From positions 285,790,425-285,854,424 of the forward strand of contig JBAIZL010000001.1 in assembly GCA_036971475.1 (NCBI GenBank): a stretch of DNA of 64,000 bases, in the 5' to 3' direction. Shown here in pieces: positions 12,166-25,154 of the stretch (its first letter is position 1; every line of letters begins with the position of its first letter). The notes beneath the pieces were generated by a model, which worked only from the letters and a program-made list of their open reading frames with translations, did not search any database and was not told where the DNA came from. A program made the position numbers and the translations under genes. This DNA is from Prosapia bicincta. Lineage: Eukaryota > Arthropoda > Insecta > Hemiptera > Cercopidae.

Positions 12166-15100
12166 CTGAAACTTCTTGGAACTGATCCATATCGATGGAA
12201 TGCGATGTCCACTGGCTGCAAACCCCCCCCCCCTCAATGCCTCTCTTATTTTACTGCCTTTGATTTTCTATCGCACTTTTAATCAATGAGCAATGATTTA
12301 GTTTTTTCCTCATTGGGATGACAACGGGATTGCTCAGTTCACCCAAGCTATGTAGTCACTCTGAACACTCTCTCTGAAAATTTAATTTTGGAGATCTTTT
12401 TCTCCACAGTTCCAGTAGGACACTGATCCTGGATAACTTGAATAAAACTAAACTGTCATGTAGTCATTTCATGTCGAATGAAGTTGATATAAACTCTAAT
12501 GGAAACTCTGCGACGATTTTGCGACTGTTATAAGTCGTTAGAATCGTTGGAAAGTCAGTTTCTTAAAGCTTTAAAATTTTATTTAATTCCAATAATTCTT
12601 CAAACAATTCCACTTTCACAAGACATTTAAAAGGAAGTTTTAATATCTTTGAATTAGAATTTTTAAGGAACAATTATTTTTGTTAAAAATATAATTTGTA
12701 TTGATTGTTATTCACGTGTTTTTATAATACCCTTCATTTTAAGTATAATTTGAATTTATAGAGAGATTTATTAATAATTAAGTGTTCGGAAGTATTTGAC
12801 GCAGTCTTCATAGGCAGGTAGCCTTACCTAGGTCAACAAGCATATTTTACCGGTCAAAAGAGCTCATTTTACAAAGCATTATACTCAAACCTTCCTTTAG
12901 GTATTTTATATTAAATTCCTATTATTTATATTTAGATACATGATTACTATTTAGATACAGACGATTTTTAAGCCTGGGGATTTCCCCCTGTCAGTACGTA
13001 TAATGAGTAACTTGAAAAATACAACTGCCTTAGGTAAATTAACTAAAAAAAGTAGCACCTCACAAAGCTATACAATTAAATTTTATAAACACATTCCGTT
13101 AAAGTTCACACTTATTCGTGCACAAATTAGTCTAATAGGCCTATTTATAATATAATGAAAAATCACCATTGTTATGCAAATCTTTTCTCCATCGGAGATG
13201 GACAATATTGGAAAAAAAAGAATAATATTTGAGACCTTCCTATTTTAAAAATGTCCTGTCTGAAAAAAATAGAAGAAACATGCTTTACTTTGTTTTAAGC
13301 TTAGGTTGTTTCCCTCTTTTTGAATTTTTAAACTTATCTCACGCGCGCACGCACACACACAATCACACACTTATTTTGAATAAAAAAGGAATTAAACTTT
13401 AAAATGTTTGAAATTTTAATTCTTATAATAAACGAGCAACAGGCTTCTTCAAAAAATATTTTTTACAAATTTTCAAGTTCAACACAAATTTCTAAAAAAT
13501 AATTTCTATTAAAATTCGGTTTGACAGCCTGTGAAGCTAATTCACTCTATACCGTTATACCCGAGTGGTTTCCAAGTTTTGTTCATAATAAAGAGAAATT
13601 TCCCAAATTAAGCCTAAAGGGGGGCGTCAGCTGGCATCATACGTCATGATATGATAATTAGGAGCGTACAGTCTGTGCCAAAAAGCTGTTGTGGAACAAT
13701 TAGAGGAATGAAATCATAACTCTGTAACTGTGCAGAGGAAGGGGGTGAAGACGCAACTTTCTGCGGCGAGAGGGTGAGCCCCTGAGAGGGGTTAAAGTTT
13801 GTTTAGTTTTAACTGCATTTTGTTAAGAGAATTATTTAGTCAACAAACTTTGCAATAAAATATTTCTCTATATTCAATGCTATTATTACAATGAAAATAA
13901 GTTAGTTGAAAGTGCATTTGTAAAGACAAACAAAACTAAGACCAGTCTAGAATTTAGAAATATTTTAAACCGGTAAGACAACGTGTGAAAGTGTGGATGG
14001 TATCTTGAATAAAACGTTCAATTCAATTTCGTGTTAAGAATTCAAATAATTCAGTGTGTATGAGATTAACGAATACGTCATGTTCTTGATAGTACACTTA
14101 AAAATAACCAAGAACTTCATTAACAATTAAAATCATCTATTGACACTAGATCCGTCCGGTTTGTTGTGTAATGTTGCAAAGAGTTGTGCCTCATAGTTTC
14201 ATTTTATAAATTACATCTGTGTCTAAATCTAAGTATGCTAGCTCCTAAAGAATCCTTGTCGTAGAAACGATTATAAAATACTAACAATGAACAGCCTATT
14301 TCCTTATTGTTTGCAGTGCACATTTATACAAGTTTCTGTGTTAAGTGAAAACCTTAAAATCTATCTTATTTAAGGAAAATTCAAACAAAATAGAGTAACA
14401 TGAGAAATCTTTCACAGCCTGCAGTTGTAAAGAACGTTTTTAAATTTTACGTTTTGTGTAAAGAACAGTTTTACTCTATAAAATAAGATGAATAATTTTG
14501 TCGTAACTATTTAAAAGTAATGTTATTTAATAAAGTTGGGTCAAGGAATCCAAAGAATCGAAACTTATTTTAACTCAGTTTTCTTACAATATTGAATATA
14601 GAGTGAACGATGGTTGATTACAATGTAACACTACTAATATTTAGCCGCTAACAGTTTTTTATAATTAAAAACAGTTAAAGAAATATTATGTATATTTGTC
14701 TAACACAGTTAGCATCACTTGATGGTTACAATTGAGTCTAAATAAAACGTTGGACCTTCCATTGTTTATTACGTAAGTGTGTCTTGAGAAAATTCTGTGA
14801 ATTCTGTTTAGGCAGAAACTAGTCAAAAATTTTCACCAATCGGTGTTCCGGTTTTCTAAATCTATAAAATGAAGGCTTTACAGCGAAGAAACAAAACCAG
14901 CGTAAAGTATGGTTAATTTGCTATTCTAAATAAATGAGCCCTTTTAAACCACAGAAACGTTTTATTTATGTCCTGATATACACTTCGATTCCAAAGAAAT
15001 CTTCTTCATAGGAAATTACTACAAGACTCTATTACTGATTTCCGCTGAAGATGATGGTGTGAAATAGAAATGTACATAAGGACATTAATAAAAAGTTTTT

Positions 15101-16180
15101 ATGCTTAAGAAGTTTTATTTATTTATAATTAAAAATTATACTACAACTGCTCTAAGTTGTTATTGTCAAGTTATTAATATTTTAAAATATATTTGCGATC
15201 ATAGGCACAAGTGCATAAAAAATATCTGGTGGCTTCACATCAAAGACAGTGGAAAGTATATAGAAATTTTTTTTTATTTGTATACATTCTTACATTAATT
15301 TTATATAAAATAAAATGTTCTTATTAACTGAATAACCAACGCAAGGCTGAAACCAGGCAACCAATTAACGCTAGAAATTGAAAATTTGGCTTTACACAAA
15401 GGTGCATTATTCAAGGCTTTAACATTTTCACTGATAAAAATCACTTTATGAAACATTATCAGTGGATTCTCCTTTTAACTGTTGAAATAACTATCCCTTA
15501 AGGTTATTTAACATAATTTTTTTTCCTGTAATCGCAGTAGAAAATCTAAAGTTAATGGAATTAAATTTCACATCGAGTGATTTCAATTGTAGCCGATTTG
15601 CCCTTCCTTTATGGTCACTTTATTAAGCTATTCAGCATACCAAAGTGATATGATTTTTGTAAAATACATTTTCGATCATTCAGGCGAATTTGCAATAGAT
15701 GATATGGTGAAGCACGTGAAAGGTACTCGCATAAAGAAAGTGAACTCTGAATTTAAGCATTCTAATTTGGGAAAGCCTACATGGATGGTAGATTTAATTA
15801 ACAAGGTCCATGGATACGCTTAAAAGGTCCATGGATAAGACTAACAAGGCCCATGAATTTAATAAATACATTAGCTTTTGTAACTAGTAGAAAATAAAAA
15901 TTATCATTGCACTTTGAAAAATTGTTAGCCCTTATAACATATTTTGAAACAAATTAAAGTGTAGTAATATTTTGAAAACATAAATAATTGATTTAATGGC
16001 TTTACCCTCGAAACAACTGACTTCTTTTCCAGTTGAAATCGTGAATTATATGGAATTATAGTACTTTTATGAAGATAAATTTCATTATAAACTACATTAT
16101 AAAATAATTTGGATACTAAAATAAAGTGTTTTAAAGTAAAATAAAAAATTAGGTTCTGGCACTCGGGGAGTGCTGACAGA
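12166..16180. other. A+T-rich sequence without supported genes
   Basis: No domain was recognised on either strand. A C run at 12222-12232, a short CA/GC patch at 13340-13365 and a G+C-richer patch at 13620-13790 are visible. The 70-codon frame at 15611-15823 has more protein-like composition than its neighbours, but I cannot identify it. Confidence 0.4.
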
Positions 16181-16181
16181 A

Positions 16182-16235
16182 GTGAAAACTTTTATAGCCA
16201 CGTCTACAGAAATTTTGAATTGAGAAAAAAAACAT
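16182..16235 (-). repeat. Dispersed repeat with TATA-like box, inverted copy A
   Basis: Read on the minus strand it contains GTAGACGTGGCTATAAAAG followed by TTTTCACTTC. It matches copy B at 16585-16640 on the plus strand, so the two form an inverted pair about 400 bp apart. The GCTATAAAAG box could be the promoter of a mobile element, but this is inference. Confidence 0.55.
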
Positions 16236-16481
16236 TTTCTTTTGTGTAATGAGAAATTACCTAAAGACTTGACAATCGCGCGTGAAAATTTTATTTCAAA
16301 AATTGGATTAAAAATACATATTATCGTTATATTGACATTTATCAAAATTTAAATAAATTTGAATATTTATTAACTGATCAAAACTATTTAATAATAACCT
16401 TTTTCCATAACAATGTTCAATAATAATCTAACATAACCTACGTGTTACAATAGTTTTTTTTACAACATAAAGTTTAAAATA

Positions 16482-16516
16482 AAATCAGCTGTTGTATGAA
16501 ATCACATGTTACCATT
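16482..16516 (-). repeat. Short inverted repeat, partner at 17980
   Basis: The reverse complement reads TGATTTCATACAACAGCTG, matching TGATTTCATAAAACAGCTG at 17990 on the plus strand over roughly 33 bp. Confidence 0.6.
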
Positions 16517-16584
16517 TAATTCACTTTCAGGTGACTGACGTAATCTGATGCCATTTATACTGACAAGAAATTATATGTTTATCT

Positions 16585-16640
16585 CAATCCAAAGAGTTTT
16601 CGTAGACCTCGCTATAAAAGTGTTCACTTCGGAAATATTC
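16585..16640 (+). repeat. Dispersed repeat with TATA-like box, copy B
   Basis: TCTCAATCCAAAGAG, then GTAGACCTCGCTATAAAAG and GTTCACTTC, homologous to the minus-strand copy at 16182-16235. Confidence 0.55.
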
Positions 16641-17329
16641 GTTTGAATTTTATTTCTTTAAACAAATATCAATATATCTTGCGCATGATAAAAAGTGATT
16701 CTGTCATTGTTATTTCAACAATCTCCATAATTCGATTTCAACACAGGCCGGTACTGAAAAAGTTACACATTACTGTGAATTTATTACTTTGTTATAGCTT
16801 CCTTTATGACTTTGCTGTCAGTTGAAACAATGGAGTTTGGATTTACAGGTTGTCAGTTAGGTTTGAGGTTAGAATAGACAAGTAGTCACTTCCGTTCAAG
16901 CAATAGAACACGCTCGATGGCATTTTTTCACGTCAACAATGACTGAGGCAAGTATACCAATAAATGTACGATAAAACAGCTCGGTCCTTCACTTTCATAT
17001 AAAATAATTTTCAATAAATTAAAAAACAAATTAAAAAGTAATGCATCTATTTGAGGAGCTTCAAAAGCGCAATTTTTACTGTATATTTGCTTCAAAAACG
17101 AAGTTTTGAGATTTTGACTTCCTTTGAAGTATAAACGCATTTAAAATAATTTTCTTACACTTTATTTTAAAAAAAGTGAAAAAGACTGATGAAACAGTGA
17201 AATGAATATAAACACGATCTAAAACAAGTTGAATAGAATATTAAAAATGAAAAAATGCACTTGATTATAAATGTTTGTGTTTCTGACAAAACGGAAAAAC
17301 TATTATTCAAGCACATGGTATGATATAAC

Positions 17330-17500
17330 TGTGTTTGTGTTTGACATTTCCGCCACTTTTAAAGTTCTCTTGAACACAAATGTTTGCTATTTTTATAATA
17401 CAATAATAAATAGCTTTCCTTGGAACAAACTCGGTTGTGTCATGAGATTTACGTCACCAATTCCCTTCCTGCGGGATCATAAGAATAAATTCTAAAATGT
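17330..17500 (+). repeat. Dispersed repeat, copy 1
   Basis: Shares a series of ordered blocks with 27140-27290: TTTGACATTTCC, CTTCCTTGGAACAAACTCGG-like, GATTTACG, and CCTGCGGGATCATAAGAATA. Divergence is high, with several indels. Class unknown; no coding capacity seen. Confidence 0.55.
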
Positions 17501-17689
17501 AGTAAGATATATTATAAATTAGAAATTATTTTGAAATATTCGCAAAATATGTCTTTATACAATTAATTTTTGAATTATTTTTTATTTAAAAAAGTAAATG
17601 AAATAAAATTGATTTTGTATTTTTTCACACCGGTCTTATCTCATCTTGTTATATATTTTTAACGTTTCTTTCTATTAGTTCACATTCTG

Positions 17690-17692
<3 letters not shown>

Positions 17693-17755
<63 letters not shown>
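17693..17755. repeat. (TA)n microsatellite
   Basis: About 63 bp of pure TA repeat. Confidence 0.97.
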
Positions 17756-17756
<1 letters not shown>

Positions 17757-17979
17757 TATTTTGATGAAATTTTCAATCTTTTAATACAAGACGTTTTATT
17801 TGACCACTCAAGTTCAAATAAATTTTCTTTAAAACCTGTAGTAGATGATAAGTGATGTTAAAACAGTTTTTTTCAAATATTAATTCATTAAATTTTAATT
17901 TTATATGGAAGAAAACTGTTTACAAAAAGGGCAAGGTTTGGAATATAGTTATTTCGTCTCAATTAGCTTAAAATAAATT

Positions 17980-18013
17980 ATAACATATGATTTCATAAAA
18001 CAGCTGATTTTAT
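17980..18013 (+). repeat. Short inverted repeat, partner of 16482
   Basis: TAACATATGATTTCATAAAA followed by CAGCTGATTTTAT, the plus-strand partner of the minus-strand copy at 16482-16516. Another CAGCTGTTTT lies just downstream, making a local imperfect palindrome. Confidence 0.6.
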
Positions 18014-18929
18014 GTATTAGGTTATGTGGTAGAACAGCTGTTTTAACGCATATGTTATGTTATTTTATTGATATTAATTGTAATTATTTAATAAAATGTA
18101 ACTAAGATAATTTTTCTTTTGTTGACCTAAGTAGGAATTGACTTATATATAGAAAATATTTTTGTATATAGGCCTATTACTTGTAGAGTTTGCAGTTACA
18201 TCGTTGGTTGTATAGGTATCAAGTGCTGTCATGTTATATACTGTTAACTGATATACAGGCTTTTTCCAAGTTCTATGCTATTGGGCGTATTTGAGGTAAT
18301 TGCCTAAAATTGTACTTTTTTAACTTAATGATATATATTGTCGCTTTCTAAAACCATACTCCTATATAAATTTATATTTACTACATAAAATGATGTTTTC
18401 TCTTGCAATAATGTCATCAAGGTCATGGAGCTTAGGTCATGTGTATTTTTTCTATCTATGTATATTCAAGTATTCCTTCAAGCTGGGAGTTATATTTTTG
18501 GGCAGTTTTTTGAAGGATATAGGAGCTACCACATACCAGTCTTGGAGAACCCAGAGCATCTGATCCGGATTATGCCTCTCCAAAAAAATCATTTCAAAGA
18601 GGTCGTCCCAGTATTCTGAGCCCTTCCAGAATGTTGCGTGTATATCATCTGCTCTACTCTTACAGACGAAGGCGTATTTCGTAATAACCTAAAAATCGGG
18701 GTTAAGAATTTACCAAAGTTAGCGTTTATAAAGACTTCCTCGTCGCTTTCACCTCAAAATAACGTTGTAACAACATATATTCCTACAGATTTAAAAAACT
18801 TTAAACTGATACTTAATCTCAGACATTTTTGAGAAACTTCTAAGGTTAATAGTAATTTCAAAGTCTTACTTCACTGAGAGTAATACCGTATTGTTCTAAT
18901 ATGTCCTTATAATAAAAGAAGATATATTG
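18014..18929. other. Anonymous sequence
   Basis: Two open frames of 64 codons (18425-18619 and 18638-18832, plus) show no recognisable motif. Nothing else is supported. Confidence 0.35.
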
Positions 18930-19215
18930 ACAAAGCTATATTGATAAATCAGACAAAGAAGTTACGGGTAAATACTTGGCGGAGATGTACGGTGTTGGAG
19001 AACCAACGATTTTTGACATAAAATGAGCAAACCTACCTCCTTTAACTTTCGTGCCATTGCTTGAAAGTAAATATGAAAGGGCTTTAAGAAAATCAATGAA
19101 TTTAGCAATATCAAACAATTAAAAGGTGGCGTTTTCAAGTGGTTTTTGCAGGAACGATCTATGAGAAACCCGATTTTGGGTCGGATACTTTGTAAAAAGC
19201 TTAGAACAAAATATA
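18930..19215 (+). pseudogene. Tigger/Jerky (pogo-type) transposase DNA-binding fragment, degenerate
   Basis: Plus-strand translation near 18945-19020 reads TGKYLAEMYGVGEPTIFDIK and then a TGA stop. The pattern GK.LAE.YGVG..TI.DIK is the first helix-turn-helix (CENP-B N-terminal type) of pogo/Tigger/Jerky transposases. About 110 bp further on, in another frame, comes FKWFLQERS followed by NPI.GRILCKK, which matches the second CENP-B/HTH_Tnp_Tc5 block (W FLQ.R..G.PISG.ILCEKA). The in-frame stop and frameshift between blocks show that the copy is dead. No DDE catalytic domain was found downstream. These proteins bind transposon ends or, in domesticated relatives, centromeric or RNA targets. Confidence 0.6.
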
Positions 19216-21640
19216 AAACCATAAAAACAAGTTTTACCCATTTGCATTTCATACAATAATTACGTAAAATTCATCCTTTTTCAGAAAAAGCCCAATCATT
19301 CGGCTGGAATCAGGTGCCAATTTGGTTTGATGTTTGGAATTATACTGTATTATTATTGAAACGAAATATTTGTTATAATAAATATTCAACTAGAAAATTT
19401 TCGTACAGAATATCATTGTGAATATCTCTACTGGAATCATTAATGTAGGTAAAATTAGATAATTAGCAGAAAGTGGCCTCGAAAAGAATGTGGGACAGAA
19501 AAATAATAATAATAATATTATATAATATGGTCTTCCAATTTTAAGTGAACAAAAATTAAAACGATTTTCGCGTAAGTTAACCATGTATAACATTATTTAA
19601 AATAATTATTATTATAATTTTATTAAAGTTATAATTATCTTTGCCTATGAAGCCTCTGTCAGATCTTTGGTAAATTTCAAACTTCCTTAAAACGAAGCAG
19701 GACTAGAATTTCTACAAATGATTTAGAGTAATTATAAGAGTTGGAATTGGTTTTATCAAGTCTGTACAGCTTTGTATTCCTTGACATGTAGTGAATATGG
19801 CTTTGCTGAAACGCCAGGATAGCTCGGTGATATGTCACTAAAAGTATAATATTGTATCGAATATAAAATTAAACATATAGGGGCTTGTATAGAGAGTTAC
19901 GCAGCCCAGAGACCAACTTTGACAGTAGCTTAGATTATCACTAATTTTTGTGGTAGTTTTTATTTGGTATTTTCATCTCTAAAAGTTTTCCGAAAAACCC
20001 ATATCGAAAAAGTAAAACGTGTTTAGAGGTTCTAGATTACAAGAATTTCAAAAGATTTTCTTACTCAAAGAATTATTTTCACAATATTAATAATAAAAAA
20101 ATTTTTAAAAATTAAAGCAAACAAAAAAAATCAACTAATCAGAAATTATAAAATAGGTTCAATAAAAAGTACCAAGCTCTTTTGTCCTAACGTGTCAGAT
20201 TTTAAACTTTTTATTGGAATAAATGTAATCTAGTTTAATAAATAACTTATAATGCCCTTTAAGTTTTTTGTAATCAGCTGACCTAAACACATGTTTTATT
20301 TGTCTTGTACTAAATGAAGGATTATGTTGTAATATAAACGCGAAGCATAATGAGTCGGCACTTTGCGAAAACGTGTTCCAGAGTCCCCTCACGAAAGCGC
20401 GATTTGTTTTATAGTTCTACATTATATGACTTGGTTTATTGCAGAAGATCTTGACTTTCACTTTCAAAAATATGAACTTAAGCTCGCACATTGTGGTGTT
20501 ATGATAGTTAGAATTTATGGTGTATTTAAAGAAGAGAAAATGTTGTTTGCTAAATAAATGACCTTGCAGGTTAGCACGTTAGGCGTTCTTCTCTCTTCTC
20601 TCAGCGGAATTTCGTAATACAAACATTGCGAAAAGTTTTTTTTTATAGCATTTCGCAAGACGTTTCTGGCTTCATATGGCTGATTTTGTTTAATCGAGGT
20701 ATTGCATTATCTTACGTTACAGAGATTCTGCTCCTCGAGAGAGTCTTGCTCCTCGAATTAACCGCACTTCCGAGAAGTCCCTCAGTCAAAGTACACTTAG
20801 TGGTAACCAAAACTAGACTTCCAACAAACATCACACATTGAAAATTAAAACTATTTTATGCACGCACATTCTTAGAGAAAGTTGCCTAGAGAGTAAAAAT
20901 ACATCTCTTATACTCCAATAGAGAGGTGGTTACTACTTAGTCATAAAGCCAACGCATGTTCATAGCTTTTATTTACTTCTGCGAGATAAAGTTATTCTTA
21001 ATTAAGTAACTATAGGGCTGCCATATGTCCTTCGTTTTAATTCCTGCTACACGTTGGTAGGCATCTTGAAGTTTATCTACGGAGTGTGGCCTATTCGAGG
21101 TCACCGAATTTTAGCTGTAACTACATCTATTTGTATTGCACTAGCTGCAACTCGGTAAAGCTCTATAGTATTTGTATGTGAAGTATATTCGTAGATTTAT
21201 AACCAAAATATTTTCGATCCCCCAGGGAGCCTTAAAGCTCCATGTCTACAGTCCGGAGCTAGGTTTGTTTGTTCTTTCATTGCTTAGGTCAGCATTAATC
21301 AAGCTTTAGGACTATCAGGATTTCATGGAAGCTGCTTGCAAGATAAAAGTCTTCGTCTTGGCATTATTATTAGGGAATAATCCTTGTTACTAGGAAATAT
21401 GAAACTATATGGTAGACGCTGGGTGATATGACATTGCTTCTTTATTAGATCAAACATTATACATCTGTTAATGGAAAATTGGCGGGGATACCTACATGAC
21501 GTCAGAATATGTTACTGCAGTTACTAGAAAAAAAGAAAATGCCGAATACTATCTCAATACTTTTATATATATAAAACAGAACTACTGTTATAATACTGGG
21601 AAATATTAAGGAAACCATCAATTGTAATTTTGTAACAAAA
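19216..21640. other. A+T-rich sequence, no supported gene
   Basis: No domain recognised. A tRNA A-box-like word (GGATAGCTCGGTGATATG) lies at about 19811-19828 without a matching B box. A (TAA)n run lies near 19502. Confidence 0.4.
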
Positions 21641-21719
21641 AAAACAATGTAACTTGGGATTAAGGAACCACAATTCTTGTACGCGACTAGGTTATGGAAA
21701 TGCAGTTTACTACTATAAA

Positions 21720-22430
21720 ATAGAAAACTACACCGATATAACTGGCAAATAGGGGACTACAGCTGTATTCCTGGAAAAAGAAACTTAGAGCTGTAATTGG
21801 AAATATAGAATTACAGCTTTATTCCTAAAAAATAACGGACACCAGCTGTATTCCTGTAAAAAACTGAAATACAGTAATATTACTGGTAAATATAAAACTA
21901 CATCTCTATTATTGAAAGAGGGAACTACAGCCTTATTACTGGAAAACTACAATTTTATTACTGTAAAACAGGAAATACTGTAAAATATTACTGTAAAACA
22001 GGTATAATGTTAAACAGGAAACTACAACTGTATTAATGTAAAACAGGAAACTGTAACTCTATTAATGTAAAACAGGAAACTACAGCCTTATTAATGTAAA
22101 ACAGTAAGCTCACCTGTATTTCTGAAAAATAGGAAACTACATTTGTATTACTGTAAAACAGAAAACTACAGCTGTATTAATGTAAACCAGTGAACTATAG
22201 CTGTATTTCTGGAAAATAGGAAACTAAAGTTGTATTACTGTAAAAGAGGAAACTACAATTGTATCAATGTAAAACAGTGAGCTCAGCTGTATTTCTGGAA
22301 AATAGGAAACTACAGTTGTATTACTGTAAAACAGGAAACTACAGCTTTATTAATGTAAACCAGTGAACTCAGCTGTATTTATGGAAAATAGGAAACTGCA
22401 GTTGTACTCCTGAAAAATATTGAACTACAC
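21720..22430. repeat. 29-bp degenerate minisatellite
   Basis: About two dozen diverged copies of a 29-bp unit (TGTAAAACAGGAAACTACAG plus a CTGTATTAA-like end). Conservation is best between 21990 and 22350 and decays outward. Confidence 0.85.
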
Positions 22431-22667
22431 TGTTGAATTAATGGAGAACGGGGGTGGCAGATTTAGTGGACTACTACTGATTTCCACTGAATGTTTCCTA
22501 ATAACTATGCAATATCTCTCCTCACAATCTTCGTTCAAATGTCTGCTCTATTAGTCAATATTGTCCTTATATTTGATTTATAAAGGTTGTATTTTTGTTG
22601 TACTTAAAAAATTTCTCTCAGTATTTCTAAGTCAATTATGTGTAAGTATTAAATATCCCGATTTGTT

Positions 22668-22802
22668 CATCAGGGCGGAGCCTAGGATAAATATCATCAG
22701 GGCGGAGCCTAGGATAAATATCATCAGGGCGGAGCCTAGGATAAATATCATCAGGGCGGAGCCTAGGATAAATATCATCAGGGCAGAGCCTAGGATAAAT
22801 CT
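22668..22802. repeat. 27-bp minisatellite, five copies
   Basis: Five almost perfect copies of a 27-bp unit (CATCAGGGCGGAGCCTAGGA plus TAAATAT). Because 27 is a multiple of three, an open frame (22561-22833, plus) reads it as a repeated nonapeptide, RAEPRINII. The frame has no other support and is probably chance. Confidence 0.95.
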
Positions 22803-24965
22803 TCGTTCTGGGCAGGAAACATATATATCATAACTTTTTATCTAATAACTTTAAAAAAATACCTTTTAAGTAACTGAGTATCTAAATAATATCTTACAAT
22901 ATCGTATTGAAAACCCTTTTTTTGTGAATAATCTGAATTATTTTGTGTTTTAATATAGTCTGATGCCTAAAGAAGAACAATAAAAGAAAGCCTTCTCACA
23001 GAATTTCTTCTTTCTTAATTGTTATAATTACGTCAAGTTTAAGTGAAGTTGGGAAGTTAACTTTTATGAAGAGTCTGTTTGAGACGTTTCCTTTAAAAGG
23101 AAATTAATTTAGTTAAATTGATATTAATTTGGGACGGGCGAGGAGGGGTTTATTAAGGGCTGTGCTGCTGCTGAGTCTTATTGGACGAAACGTGACGAGT
23201 TCGTTTCGCTTCTGTGCCAATTAAATATTCATTTAAATTTGTACTCTAGATGTAATTGATGAAGTTGGAATCAGAAAATTTATTAATTATCTCTTTCTTT
23301 AATGTTTAAAAACGTTTTACACAGTTGCTGTATAATTTAAACTGATTTGTAGACTCACTAAATTCATTAAATAGAGAAATCTTCTTTTTAATTAAAATAA
23401 AATTACAAATAACAGATAGTTCCATCCGTTATTCAAAAATATTTACAATTATTCATTTAATAAAAATTGAAGTAAAAGTTGATATTTTCATTTTTTGAAA
23501 GATTAATTTATCGAACTTTAGTCAATAAAAGTATTTTACACCTGACCGATAAGCCCTAAATTGTGGGGGTTATGTTTATTTTGCGCAAAACGTAAACCTA
23601 GATTTTAGCGGAAAAACTCTAAAATAAATATCTGTCTATTAATAAAGCTCAAATTAAAATAATCTAAATAACTTTTATTTACAGTTAAAATCAAAATGAT
23701 AACGAGGTTTCAAATTAGAAAAAAATTCAGTATTTGAAACGTCAAAAAAAAAAAATTAAAATGTTAAGATTATTTTTGAAAAGAATTAAGAAAGAATAAA
23801 CTTTTATGAGGGAAATCAAAACAATTTTTAAACTAACTTAGGTTACTAAGGTTTTGTTAATAAGCCGGTATGATTGTATCAAAGATTTAATTTAACTGAG
23901 ACCTCCTGTGGGATACTAAACTCCTACATCTTCTAGCTCCAGAACAGAGATTTATTAGGGATATGGTGATTTAGTTCGAATGGCGTTAGTGTTTAACATC
24001 CTTTCCACTACCGAGAACGTGGGAAAATCATACCCAACGGAGGATTCGGGGGCTTCAGGATTTATTTTTTTGGGTACGCACAGTTTAGGGGAGTCGTGAC
24101 TACCGGTTAGGATAATTTCTAATAATGCTCCTATAGAATTGTTTTTAAAAATTAATTGGTGTGTTTAAGCGAATTTTTCCTCTCAGGGCAAACAGATAAA
24201 TTAAGCTAAACAAAAGGGCGATTATTCGCTACTTTATTGTTGCCTGGCCTATTCTAATTTTCGCTATAATATTATGAGCATTTCATTTGACCTTAGATAT
24301 ATAACATTTATCTTTTTAAATTATTGACAATTAAGAAGGAATATAACAAAAAAACATAAAAAAACGTTGGGTAGGCCCAGGTTGGCTGGAGCCACCACTG
24401 GCAGGATGATTCCTTTTGTGAATAGTGTAATCCCTATTTTCTGTCGTCAGTGTAACCCAAAACAATCCTGTGTTATCCGAGGTTGTGAAGTAGTCAGTGA
24501 GAGCGTCAAATAATTTGTGTTTCCTTTCCAGAATCCAGGTGTACTCAGCTTGTGAAAATGAGTACCTGGGTTGTAATCATTGAAAAATAGGGGTTTTAAA
24601 CATAGTACTGACCCTTTCCTTCTGTCCTACTAAGGCTCTTGTACTGTAAAGAAATAGCCATTTTTATATTATTATTAGCTCTTTAACGAGATTGTAATCA
24701 CTTAGTTATTGATTCCCTTTCGTAAGAGTGAAATTGACAGAGTTTGAAGAACTTGATGAGTAAGATAAAAGACCGAGGGCTGAGAATTTATCTGAAGAAA
24801 AATCCTATTTGAATAATATCATTTGTTACTATTGATGGTTAACGACAAAAAAAACGAATACTCATAATAAGAAATAACTTTTAGTAATATATAAAATTAT
24901 TAATTTACTTTCTTCTCGTGGATATTGGATTGTAATATTATTTAAATAATAATTCCATATCTTTC
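22803..24965. other. A+T-rich sequence, no supported gene
   Basis: Nothing coding recognised. G+C-richer patches lie at 23130-23220 and 23890-24110. A pyrimidine tract ending in TTTCCTTTCCAG at about 24532 resembles a splice acceptor, but no open exon follows. Confidence 0.35.
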
Positions 24966-25154
24966 AGTACATTTTTCTGTCATTCGTAACTTTTCAATAT
25001 TCTCTTCTGTTGACGCGCTTCGGATTAGCTCCATTTTCAAAACTTCAATAGTACTCTAGAAGTTAGTACTATTGAAGTTTTGAAAATGGAATTATTACGA
25101 AACGCGTCAACAGAAGAGAATATTGAAAAGTTAGGAATGGCAGAAAAATGTACT
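24966..25154. mobile_element. Foldback element with 90-bp inverted arms
   Basis: The left arm 24966-25055 and the right arm 25065-25154 are reverse complements with only a few mismatches; the loop is 9 bp. The right arm contains GAAACGCGTCAACAGAAGAG. A third copy of the arm and its right-hand flank lies inverted at 26092-26225, so this is a mobile family. The GAAACGCGTC-type motif resembles the 3' tails of Penelope-like elements, suggesting (inference) a head-to-head dimer of tails. Confidence 0.8.

Noticed and set aside
12016..12237. A 73-codon minus frame
   Set aside because: It falls within the 61-bp minisatellite and its C-rich edge.
19811..19828. Possible tRNA/SINE head (GGATAGCTCGGTGATATG)
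   Set aside because: No B box at the proper distance and no cloverleaf.
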